64,000 nucleotides of DNA, from assembly GCA_018221105.1 (NCBI GenBank), contig JAAOYA010000010.1, forward strand, positions 62,001 to 126,000. The letters run 5' to 3'. This document shows, piece by piece, positions 44,046-50,906 of this stretch. The first letter of the stretch is position 1; the number at the start of each line of letters is the position of its first letter. Below the pieces are notes generated by a model. The model worked only from the letters and a program-made list of their open reading frames with translations. It ran no database searches and was not told the origin of the DNA. The stretch is from Candidatus Woesearchaeota archaeon. Lineage in GTDB: Archaea > Nanobdellota > Nanobdellia > Woesearchaeales > JAAOYA01. Position numbers and translations under genes: made by a program.

Positions 44046-44055
44046 TTTATAAATA
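44046..44055 (+). promoter_or_regulatory. TATA box for aRF1
   Basis: TTTATAAATA lies 21-30 nt before the aRF1 ATG (44076) with no Shine-Dalgarno, indicating a leaderless mRNA. It faces the tRNA-Pro promoter 40 bp away. Confidence 0.65.
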
Positions 44056-44075
44056 CTGTCAAGTTCTGCTCTAAC

Positions 44076-45176
44076 ATGTCAAAAGTCAGTAGTTTGGAGC
44101 GTTCAAAACTCAAAAAGTTTGTCAAAGAGTTGGAAGGTTTTCGTAGAGGCGGGACTGAACTTGTCAGCGTATACGTTCCTCAAGGCTATGATTTGAACGC
44201 TATTATTAATCATTTACTTCAAGAGCAGGGCACTGCTTCAAACATTAAAAGCAAGCACACACAAAAAAATGTTGTTGACGCCTTGGAGCGTATGGTGCAA
44301 CATCTTCGATTGTTCAAAAAAACTCCTGATAATGGACTGGCAGTTTTTAGTGGTAATATTAGTGATAAAGAAGGCCAAAGTGACGTGCAAGTTTACAGTA
44401 TTGAACCTCCAATGCCATTAAAGTTAAGGCTTTACCGTTGTGATAAGAGCTTTCTGTTAGAACCTTTAGAGGATTTGACTGCGATTAAAGAAGTTTATGG
44501 CCTTGTAGTCTTAGATCGTCGCGATGCAGCTTTGGCTTTGCTTAAGGGCAAGGTTATTCAACTGCTTAGAAAAACTCACTCTGAAGTTCCTGGAAAAACA
44601 CGTGCTGGAGGACAAAGTGCTCAACGTTTTGCTCGTTTGCGCGAGGGCGCTGCTAAAGAGCATTATAAAAAGATTGCAGAGCACATGAAAAACGAGTTTT
44701 TGTACCTTGATAATTTGAAAGGTATTATTTTAGGCGGTCCTGGCACTACAACTGGTGATTTTCTAAATAAAGGTTATTTGACTGGTGACATTCAAAAAAA
44801 GATTATTGGCGTCAAAGACTTGTCGTATACTGATGAGTTTGGACTGCAAGAATTATTAGATAAGTCGCAGGATTTGCTGGCTGCTGAAGAAATAGTTGAT
44901 GAGAAAAAAATCATGGCACGATTTTTTGAACACTTAGCAAAAGATACTGGCATGACAGCTTACGGCGAAAAAGATGTTATGGCAAAGCTACAAATGGGAG
45001 CAGTAGACACATTATTGATATCTGAGAGTGCTGATGATAAAATTGTTGAAGAATTAGAAGCCAAAGCAGAAGAATTAAACACAACAGTAAAAATTATTAG
45101 TACAGACACTCGTGAAGGAGTACAACTACGCGACATTGGAAAAATAGCAGCAATATTGAGGTATCGAGTAGAATAG
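44076..45176 (+). CDS. prf1: Peptide chain release factor aRF1
   Basis: This 366-aa class-1 release factor reads all three stop codons and triggers peptide release. The stop-recognition loop NIKS is at 56-59 (in TASNIKSKHTQKNV) and the catalytic GGQ at 178-180 (in RAGGQSAQRFARLR). The C-terminal domain is present (DTLLISESADD) but short: family members are about 410 aa, and the minidomain inserted in domain 3 appears absent. It is convergent with the YchF-type GTPase, with two palindromes between. Confidence 0.95.
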   Translation: MSKVSSLERSKLKKFVKELEGFRRGGTELVSVYVPQGYDLNAIINHLLQEQGTASNIKSKHTQKNVVDALERMVQHLRLFKKTPDNGLAVFSGNISDKEGQSDVQVYSIEPPMPLKLRLYRCDKSFLLEPLEDLTAIKEVYGLVVLDRRDAALALLKGKVIQLLRKTHSEVPGKTRAGGQSAQRFARLREGAAKEHYKKIAEHMKNEFLYLDNLKGIILGGPGTTTGDFLNKGYLTGDIQKKIIGVKDLSYTDEFGLQELLDKSQDLLAAEEIVDEKKIMARFFEHLAKDTGMTAYGEKDVMAKLQMGAVDTLLISESADDKIVEELEAKAEELNTTVKIISTDTREGVQLRDIGKIAAILRYRVE

Positions 45177-45197
45177 AATTACTTGCCACTAGCAATG

Positions 45198-45247
45198 TCA
45201 GAAATTAGAAATTTCTGAGCATCCCGAAAAGCAATTAATTGCTTTTC
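45198..45247 (+). terminator. Tandem palindromes between convergent genes
   Basis: Two perfect inverted repeats occur back to back: TCAGAAATT-AGA-AATTTCTGA (45198-45218) and the 22-bp palindrome GAAAAGCAATTAATTGCTTTTC (45226-45247). The second covers the stop of the leftward GTPase gene. Their place between converging genes fits a bidirectional termination or transcript-end-protecting element. Confidence 0.55.
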
Positions 45248-46428
45248 ATGATTTCTATTACGTCTTTGTGTTTTACTGGGTGATCCTTTCCAATTGGCAG
45301 TTTTGTTTTTACGTCTATTGCTTTTATGAAGTTCTTGCCAAAGTCAGTGTGTACTTTGTACGCGAACTCTAAAGCTGTAGTGTTTGATGGAATTAAAAAT
45401 GCATCTGGCAAGATTTTGCCGTCAGCGTCTTGAAGGTTTGGGGCTGGAACTGGAAACACCACAATGTAGTTTAATAATTCGAATACTGCTTTGTCAAGCA
45501 CGTCTTGCACTCCTGTAGTGTTATAAACCTTTAATATGTTGTTTTTTATGAATTCTAATGCATTTTTTTGCTTGTCGTTGAGCTCTCCAATCACTTCAAA
45601 AGAATTTGTTCCTGGAATATATTTTATTAGCTCGTGTTTTGCTGCTTCTTTTAGTGCAAGTTCTGACTCTGAACTGCAAGGCACTAATAAGTAATCAACA
45701 AATTCTTTTTTTAGTTTTTCATAATTTTCTTTAGCGCCAGCAACGTCTATTTTGTTGCACGCTATTATCATTGGCTTTGTAGCTTTTCGGAATTCTGTTA
45801 CTAACTGTTTTAATTGCTCTTCTGTCCAATTGATTGCTTTTTTGGGGTCTAAGGATAATTTTTTTATTGAATTTTTTACTAGTTCTTCATCAATTTTTAG
45901 TCCACTGAACTGTTTTGCTATGCTTTTTATTATGTCACCGTGTTCTTGTTGTACTTGACGGCTGAATTTGTCCCAAACTTTTTGAAATATTTGAAAGTAC
46001 CACATGTCAAGTTCTACTTCTAAAAATTTTATGTCTTTTGCTGGATCGTGACTTCCTGCGCTTACTGGCTCTCCTTTATCATTAGTTGAGCCACTGACAT
46101 CGATTACGTGTATTAGAACGTCTGCTTGGCGTAAATCGTCTAAGAATTGATTACCCATTCCTTTGCCTTCGTAGGCTCCTGGCACTAGTCCTGCAACGTC
46201 TATGATATCTACTGGTATGAAACGATTGTTTAATGTGCAATGACCGCTTTTTGGACTGCATTGCTTGTCAAAATCTTTACAAACACACTCAATTTTTACA
46301 AATCCTACTCCATTGTTCGGTTTTATTGTGACGAACGGATAATTGGCTATTTGTATGTCTGCAAGTGTTAAAGCTTTGAAAAAAGTGCTTTTTCCAACGT
46401 TTGCCTTTCCTACTACCCCAACTAACAT
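45235..46428 (-). CDS. YchF/OBG-type GTPase with TGS domain
   Basis: This 397-aa P-loop GTPase has G1 GKANVGKSTFFKAL (8-21), G2/switch YPFVTIKPN, G3 DVAGLVPGAYEGKGMGNQFL (about 79-98), G4 NKID, and a C-terminal TGS-like domain (NTTALEFAYKVHTDFGKNFI...HPVKHKDVIEI). Archaeal members of this OBG group associate with ribosomes and are suggested to act in translation or ribosome assembly. Length fits. Divergent from the 188-aa gene. Confidence 0.92.
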   Translation of the reverse strand: MLVGVVGKANVGKSTFFKALTLADIQIANYPFVTIKPNNGVGFVKIECVCKDFDKQCSPKSGHCTLNNRFIPVDIIDVAGLVPGAYEGKGMGNQFLDDLRQADVLIHVIDVSGSTNDKGEPVSAGSHDPAKDIKFLEVELDMWYFQIFQKVWDKFSRQVQQEHGDIIKSIAKQFSGLKIDEELVKNSIKKLSLDPKKAINWTEEQLKQLVTEFRKATKPMIIACNKIDVAGAKENYEKLKKEFVDYLLVPCSSESELALKEAAKHELIKYIPGTNSFEVIGELNDKQKNALEFIKNNILKVYNTTGVQDVLDKAVFELLNYIVVFPVPAPNLQDADGKILPDAFLIPSNTTALEFAYKVHTDFGKNFIKAIDVKTKLPIGKDHPVKHKDVIEIMKSN

Positions 46429-46509
46429 ATTGGATTTTTTTGTTTTGTTTAATATAAAATTTGCTGTTTTGACAGATAGTTTTAAAAAGTTTGCAAGTAC
46501 TGTTTTTTC

Positions 46510-47076
46510 ATGGCAAAAGTCTATGAAGAAGAAGTCATGTTTAACGAAGTTTTTAACCTAAAAGATGTTTACAATGTTCTTTATGAGTGGCTTGAAGAAA
46601 AAAATTATCGTGATAGTAAAGGCGATGAGAAAAAAGTTGAAAGGTTGTACTTGGATCGTTACAAAGAAGATGGCAATCGAGAGCTCAGAATACTTTGGAA
46701 AACGTACAAACAACCAGATAATAAAAACTTCATGTACAACATTAATGTTTTCATGCGAGGACTAGCAATAAAAGATGTTGAACTTGTAAAAAATGGCAAG
46801 AAACTTGTAGCGCAAAAAGGCGAGATAACAATGATTTTTCAAGGTAACATGTTTTTTGGTGATGAACTACCAGGTGATGAAGGTGAAGCTTTCAAAAAGA
46901 GCAAGTTATTTGGACAATTCAAAGATGCGCTAACAAAAAGAACCTATAAAAAAACTATTGAAATGCACGAAGACGAAGTAGAAGCTGACATTCACGCTTT
47001 AATTGAAGAAGTCAAGCAGCACTTGCGCTACCCTGACGTGACTCCACGAGCGACTTTTGCGCCTAAAAACCAGTAA
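46510..47076 (+). CDS. Conserved-looking hypothetical protein
   Basis: This 188-aa protein has an N-terminal segment VMFNEVFNLKDVYNVLYEWLEEKNY and a beta-rich middle with FMYNINVFMRGLAIKDVELVKNGKK, a pattern suggestive of an SRPBCC/CYTH-like open barrel but too weak to name. TTTTAAAAAG lies about 25-30 nt upstream. It is the last gene before the tRNA-Thr and the integrated region. Confidence 0.5.
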   Translation: MAKVYEEEVMFNEVFNLKDVYNVLYEWLEEKNYRDSKGDEKKVERLYLDRYKEDGNRELRILWKTYKQPDNKNFMYNINVFMRGLAIKDVELVKNGKKLVAQKGEITMIFQGNMFFGDELPGDEGEAFKKSKLFGQFKDALTKRTYKKTIEMHEDEVEADIHALIEEVKQHLRYPDVTPRATFAPKNQ

Positions 47077-47078
47077 AG

Positions 47079-47088
47079 TTTTTAAATA
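47079..47088 (+). promoter_or_regulatory. TATA box for tRNA-Thr
   Basis: TTTTTAAATA lies 24-33 nt upstream of the tRNA-Thr 5' end at 47112. Confidence 0.6.
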
Positions 47089-47111
47089 TCCCAAAAATCT
47101 TGTTCTCTTAT

Positions 47112-47184
47112 GCCCCCGTAGCATAGTAGCTATTGCGGCTGACTTGTAATCAGCAGGTCGCGAGTGCAATTCTCGCCGGGGGCT
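47112..47184 (+). tRNA. tRNA-Thr(TGT)
   Basis: A 73-nt gene folds with acceptor GCCCCCG/CGGGGGC, anticodon arm GCTGA-CTTGTAA-TCAGC (anticodon TGT), and T arm GCGAG-TGCAATT-CTCGC; discriminator T, CCA not encoded, no intron. It is followed 93 bp later by a tyrosine integrase gene, the usual arrangement for an element integrated at a tRNA 3' end with the tRNA kept functional. Confidence 0.95.
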
Positions 47185-47220
47185 TATCTTACATGGTCTA
47201 GTTCTCCTTTTTTTATTTTT

Positions 47221-47239
47221 TAGTACCATTGTGGTACTA
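47221..47239. promoter_or_regulatory. Operator-like inverted repeat before the integrase
   Basis: TAGTACCA-TTG-TGGTACTA is a perfect 8-bp inverted repeat with a 3-bp centre. It lies just upstream of a weak TATA-like ATTTAAAGA and about 38-56 nt before the integrase ATG. It could be a repressor site, or an arm- or core-type recombinase site of the element. Confidence 0.5.
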
Positions 47240-47276
47240 GAAACATTTAAAGACCTATTTCTTGGAGGACTTCACA

Positions 47277-48452
47277 ATGAAAATTGATATATATAATCTG
47301 AAAGGCTCTCACGAGTCCGCCTTTAGACGATTAAATGAAAGCAAAATTCTAGAAAACAATAAAGAACTAATAACTGAATTTGATAGGCACATTTATCGAC
47401 AAGGATTAAGTATTGCAAGAAGAATAAAGTATTTAGTAATACTAAAAAACTGCGCAGAGATGTTAACAGTTAGTTTTGAGAAAGCAACAAAAAAAGATAT
47501 AGAAAGATTAATTGAGCAAATAGCAGATACTGAAAAGTGGGGCAATGCTACCAAAAGAGATTACAGAATTTTTATTAAGCGTTTCTATAAGTGGCTTTTA
47601 GGGGATGACGAAGAGTATCCAAAGATTGTCAACTGGATAAGAACGGGTCATGGAAAAGAAACAAGTTTTGATATGACAGAGTTGATAAAAGAAGAAGAAC
47701 TCCAAAAACTATTAAACGTGACGAAGAACGCAAGAGATAGAGCTTTCATTCACGTTCTTTTCGAGTCAGGAACTCGCATAGGGGAAATAGGAACACTGAA
47801 AAGAAAAAACATTTATTTCGACGAACGTGGCGGTTTAATCAAAGTAAACGGTAAAACAGGAGAACGGAGCGTGGGATTATTCAAATCGGTGAACGATTTA
47901 TATTTCTGGTATCAACAACACCCTGACAAGAGACCTGAAGCCCCGTTATGGTGTACTTTTAAGAAAGAACACGATAATCTCTCATATACTTTTTTCAGAA
48001 AGATATTGAGAGAGGCATTCGAAGAAGCAGGTATAAAAAAACGTTATAACCCTCACTTGTTTAGGCATAGTAGACTGACTTACTTATCACAGTTTTTTAG
48101 CGACCAACAATTAAAGATTTATGCGGGCTGGTCAAAGAGTAGCACAATGGTTGAGGTCTATAGTCATTTGACCTGTAAGGAAATAAACGAAAAACTTGCA
48201 GAGATTAACGGTGTGAAAATAAAGAACAAAGTTGAAGAGAACGAAAAGCCAATGACTTGCCCAAAATGTTATGCTCCCAATAATAAGAACGCCCAAACTT
48301 GTTATAGTTGTCACATAGTTTTAGATGAAAGGTTAGCCCAAAGCATAAGAGAAGTATCAGAAGGTGATAAATTAGTAGACCAAATTAAATCTAGCCCCGA
48401 AGCGATGAAACTATTAAAGCAGCTATCAGAAGTCTTGAACCAAGAAAAATAG
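47277..48452 (+). CDS. Tyrosine recombinase/integrase with C-terminal zinc ribbon
   Basis: ATG 47277 (MKIDIYNLKG) is chosen because GGAGG lies 8 nt upstream. The 391-aa enzyme has a SAM-like N-terminal core-binding domain (about 30-125) and a catalytic domain with the full set: Arg167 (SGTRIGE), Lys193 (NGKTGERS), His260-x-x-Arg263 (HLFRHSR), Trp285 (AGWSKS) and nucleophile Tyr295 (VYSHL). A zinc ribbon (Cys328/331 and Cys342/345) and a helical tail follow. It should cut and join DNA at the tRNA-Thr-associated attachment site. It appears functional. Confidence 0.93.
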   Translation: MKIDIYNLKGSHESAFRRLNESKILENNKELITEFDRHIYRQGLSIARRIKYLVILKNCAEMLTVSFEKATKKDIERLIEQIADTEKWGNATKRDYRIFIKRFYKWLLGDDEEYPKIVNWIRTGHGKETSFDMTELIKEEELQKLLNVTKNARDRAFIHVLFESGTRIGEIGTLKRKNIYFDERGGLIKVNGKTGERSVGLFKSVNDLYFWYQQHPDKRPEAPLWCTFKKEHDNLSYTFFRKILREAFEEAGIKKRYNPHLFRHSRLTYLSQFFSDQQLKIYAGWSKSSTMVEVYSHLTCKEINEKLAEINGVKIKNKVEENEKPMTCPKCYAPNNKNAQTCYSCHIVLDERLAQSIREVSEGDKLVDQIKSSPEAMKLLKQLSEVLNQEK

Positions 48453-48459
48453 TGACTAT

Positions 48460-48581
48460 TTCGCTTTCTAAAACCTTCATAATAATATAGTTTCGCAAAG
48501 GCTACCGAAAGCGAAGGAATAATACTTTGCTGGGTAGGCGACTATATATCATGCGTAGAGGAATAGGAGTTTTTCGCTTTC
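48460..48581. repeat. Three TTCGCTTTC motifs in alternating orientation
   Basis: TTCGCTTTC occurs at 48460-48468, as its complement GAAAGCGAA at 48507-48515, and again at 48573-48581, all in the 130-bp gap after the integrase stop. Related TTTCGCAAAG and ATGCGAAAT lie between and beside them. The set could bind a regulator of integration/excision or form alternative hairpins at the 3' ends of the convergent genes. Confidence 0.6.
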
Positions 48582-48584
48582 TTT

Positions 48585-48860
48585 TTAGAAATGCGAAATA
48601 GAATGATGGAATTTTTTAACGAGAGCAGGTATTAGCTTAAACTCTCTCAAATCTTCTATTACTCCTTTTTCTTTTCGTGTATTCAAATAATCATTCTTGA
48701 ACAATTGGCGTATTTCATTGTTAGCGTTAAACCCTAATTCTTTCCTTACTTGCATTCTCGTTTTGTATTTGAACATAAGACAGCGAATAATTGCTCTTTC
48801 TTTTTCAGTTAGTTGACTGCGCGGTTTGCCCAATCTTATTTTTCTTCCACGTTTTTGCAT
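48585..48860 (-). CDS. Small helix-turn-helix-like DNA-binding protein
   Basis: ATG 48860 (MQKRGRKIRLGKPRSQLTEK) is chosen because a TATA box (AATATTATAAAAAC on the minus strand, about 48880-48893) lies 20-30 nt upstream. The 91-aa protein starts with a basic arm then LTEKERAIIRCLMFKYKTRMQVRKELGF, resembling a sigma-like or resolvase-like helix-turn-helix. It is convergent with the integrase and may regulate it; this is inference. Confidence 0.55.
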   Translation of the reverse strand: MQKRGRKIRLGKPRSQLTEKERAIIRCLMFKYKTRMQVRKELGFNANNEIRQLFKNDYLNTRKEKGVIEDLREFKLIPALVKKFHHSISHF

Positions 48861-49078
48861 AAGTAGAGGATGATTTATGTTTTTATAATATTTTCTATAA
48901 TCAAAAAAAAGAGGCGTTTTTTCCAAAAGTTAAAAGTTTTGGGCTTATATGAGTTCTAGATAAATTTTAATTTAATCAATGATTATAAAATACTAAGGGT
49001 TTTGATTATGTTTTCGTCATCAATAACAGTGAGGTATCACGAATTTAATTATATATTGTGGTAACTTACCAATTGATT

Positions 49079-49423
49079 ATGAACAACAACAATTGGATTA
49101 GGATACCTAAAAAAAGCAGTAAAAGGGCTAACCACATTCTAAGAACTTATCTAAATTCTGATTCAAAAAAAATAGTTCAAGACGTGGCAAAGAAAGAGGG
49201 CGATGGAGAATCTGATTTAGGGAGAAAGGCTCTCGAATTTTACATTAACACAGTAGCTAATGATGTGCAAGGACTTAAAGATTTTTATCAAAACAGTAAT
49301 GGCGTTCTTTCAGAGTTGTATAAAGAAGTAAAAGAAGTAAAACGACTTTCGCAATCTAACGAGTCTTTGCTAAAAGAAATAAGGAAAAATCAGAAGGCAG
49401 TTAAACCGTCATCAGGCACCTAA
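49079..49423 (+). CDS. Small element protein, possible ribbon-helix-helix regulator
   Basis: ATG 49079 is chosen because ATTATATATT lies about 22-31 nt upstream. The 114-aa product has IRIPKKSSKRANHIL, then a helical region with LGRKALEFYINTV and a C-terminal coiled coil (VLSELYKEVKEVKRLSQSNESLL). The strand-then-helices order hints at ribbon-helix-helix DNA binding, but no clear family is recognised. Confidence 0.5.
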   Translation: MNNNNWIRIPKKSSKRANHILRTYLNSDSKKIVQDVAKKEGDGESDLGRKALEFYINTVANDVQGLKDFYQNSNGVLSELYKEVKEVKRLSQSNESLLKEIRKNQKAVKPSSGT

Positions 49424-49561
49424 TAAAAGCTTATTTGTCGAGATAGAAAGGTTTAAATAATATCCCGATATACACCCTATTAGTTAAAGCGTTTAATTAT
49501 TCAGTTTTAATTTAAGTTTCTATGCCAGCTTTAGTTTAAGTGCTTTTAGAGGTCAAATAAA

Positions 49562-49861
49562 ATGCGGGTCGGAGTTTACAATTTATTAAAAAAGAAAAAA
49601 CAACGTAACGAATTACATAGTAATAGATTTAATATTTCTTGCGTCGAAAAAATCTTATCGAAAGATAGAGACCCCAAATTAGCCCCAGAATCGCTTAAAA
49701 AATTAAAAAGAACTCCGCCGACCTTACCTAAAAAGTCGGCTCATGAATTAAATACTAGCTTCATAGATAACTCGTTAAATATTCTTTCCCAAGTTGACCT
49801 AGCGACGAAGACCCTAACAATATCGAACCCGTTTCTTGTCGGAAACAGCTCCCAATGCTAG
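49562..49861 (+). CDS. Small basic hypothetical protein
   Basis: This 99-aa protein has a Lys-rich N-terminus (LLKKKKQRNELHSNRF) and Pro/Lys/Leu repeats (PESLKKLKRTPPTLPKK). AGAGGT precedes the ATG, and TTTAAATA is at about 49452-49459 further upstream, giving a roughly 80-nt leader. Composition suggests a disordered nucleic-acid-binding protein. No family recognised. Confidence 0.45.
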   Translation: MRVGVYNLLKKKKQRNELHSNRFNISCVEKILSKDRDPKLAPESLKKLKRTPPTLPKKSAHELNTSFIDNSLNILSQVDLATKTLTISNPFLVGNSSQC

Positions 49862-49912
49862 ACCAGCTAATGAGCAAATAGATGCCAAAAACACCATCCA
49901 CGTTAGGGTCAT
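49814..49912 (-). CDS. Possible 32-aa single-pass membrane peptide
   Basis: A short leftward frame from ATG 49912 reads MTLTWMVFLASICSLAGLAL then a short charged end (SDKKRVR). One hydrophobic helix plus a positive tail looks like a small membrane protein such as a toxin- or holin-like peptide. It overlaps the 3' end of the 49562 gene by 48 bp on the other strand, and no promoter is evident, so it could be chance. Confidence 0.25.
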   Translation of the reverse strand: MTLTWMVFLASICSLAGLALGAVSDKKRVRYC

Positions 49913-49968
49913 TTTATTTTTGCATTAAATGAGGTAGATGATAAAATAACAAGATGAGGTATAAAAAA

Positions 49969-50217
49969 ATGGCAAAAAAACCATGGTATAGAAAAAAGAA
50001 AACGGTAGATGGAATATTCGACGCTGCATATTGGTTTCTTCTTTTAGGCTTAATACTGATTTTAGTGCTTACTTTTGTAAAAGCAGACTCAATCGATAAT
50101 GAAGAGTTGAGCAATGAAAAAACAAAGTTTAGCACAACAAATAACGTAGTGTTCCACGTACCAAACCACGAACCTGTTGAAATAACTTTAGTGTTCGCTG
50201 CGGAGGAATCCAAATGA
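49969..50217 (+). CDS. Small single-pass membrane protein
   Basis: ATG 49969 (MAKKPWYRKKKTVDG) is chosen over 49954 for the basic start. The 82-aa protein has one transmembrane helix (about AAYWFLLLGLILILVLTFV) followed by a polar external part. Its stop overlaps the next ATG (ATGA at 50214-50217), making it the first gene of a three-gene secreted/membrane operon. Confidence 0.6.
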   Translation: MAKKPWYRKKKTVDGIFDAAYWFLLLGLILILVLTFVKADSIDNEELSNEKTKFSTTNNVVFHVPNHEPVEITLVFAAEESK

Positions 50218-50906
50218 AAAAAATAACACTATTAGTACTGGCAAGTTTATTGCTAGCCAGTATAGTTAGCGCATTGCCTTGGCGACCTAGTTGCATAATG
50301 GAAGAAGTGCCAAGCTTTTTGAATTTCAATAATGAGACTTGGTACGAAGATTATGATTCGAGCAATAGGCAAGATTATTGTGTTTATCCATTGGATACAG
50401 TTTATACTGGGAATATTACACAACGTTTTAACGACACTATTTTTATAGCGCAAGAAGTAGGATTTAATACTAATGGAAACTACTTTACCTATACAAATCC
50501 TGATTTCTGGACAATTGTTCAATTAACAGAGAAAAGCAATGTTAGAAATGTCGAAGTCTATTTTGAGTACTACTTTCCAAGTTATAATGGTTTTTGTTTA
50601 CCTAATACTATAAATCCAGTAACAGGATTTTATGAAAGCCCACAAGCCGTACTTTTGACCAATGCTGAAAGCAACTTATCAATAACAGGAACTTTTGACG
50701 ACGCTATATATTACATGAATGGTAACGTCGTTTGTGACCAATGGAATAACTTTTCACGTGTTGTTACTGACTTTTCAAATGACCGTGGTAGTAGTTTTTC
50801 ATCAGCTAGTAAAACAATTGGAAGTTTAGGGTTTGAACTCAAAAACGTTTACCTCAGGAATATTGAGATACGTGGAAGCACAGAAACAATAGAGGTGTGG
50901 AAATGA
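50214..50906 (+). CDS. Secreted protein of the element
   Basis: This 230-aa protein has a clear signal peptide (MKKITLLVLASLLLASIVSA) and a beta-rich exterior with six Cys or fewer. GGAGGA precedes its ATG. It is translationally coupled on both sides by ATGA overlaps. No domain is recognised. Together with its neighbours it could build a virion spike, a pilus-like tip or an adhesin of the mobile element. Confidence 0.6.
   Translation: MKKITLLVLASLLLASIVSALPWRPSCIMEEVPSFLNFNNETWYEDYDSSNRQDYCVYPLDTVYTGNITQRFNDTIFIAQEVGFNTNGNYFTYTNPDFWTIVQLTEKSNVRNVEVYFEYYFPSYNGFCLPNTINPVTGFYESPQAVLLTNAESNLSITGTFDDAIYYMNGNVVCDQWNNFSRVVTDFSNDRGSSFSSASKTIGSLGFELKNVYLRNIEIRGSTETIEVWK

Noticed and set aside
43817..44125. 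102-aa leftward ORF covering the tRNA-Pro gene, and the 43848-43958 extension of the L37Ae frame
   Set aside because: Both run through the tRNA gene and its promoter; L37Ae has a normal start at 43847.
46999..47229. 76-aa leftward ORF over the tRNA-Thr
   Set aside because: It reads antisense through the tRNA and the 3' end of a gene, and its sequence (RTRPCKISPRRELHSRPADYK) is the usual product of antisense tRNA.
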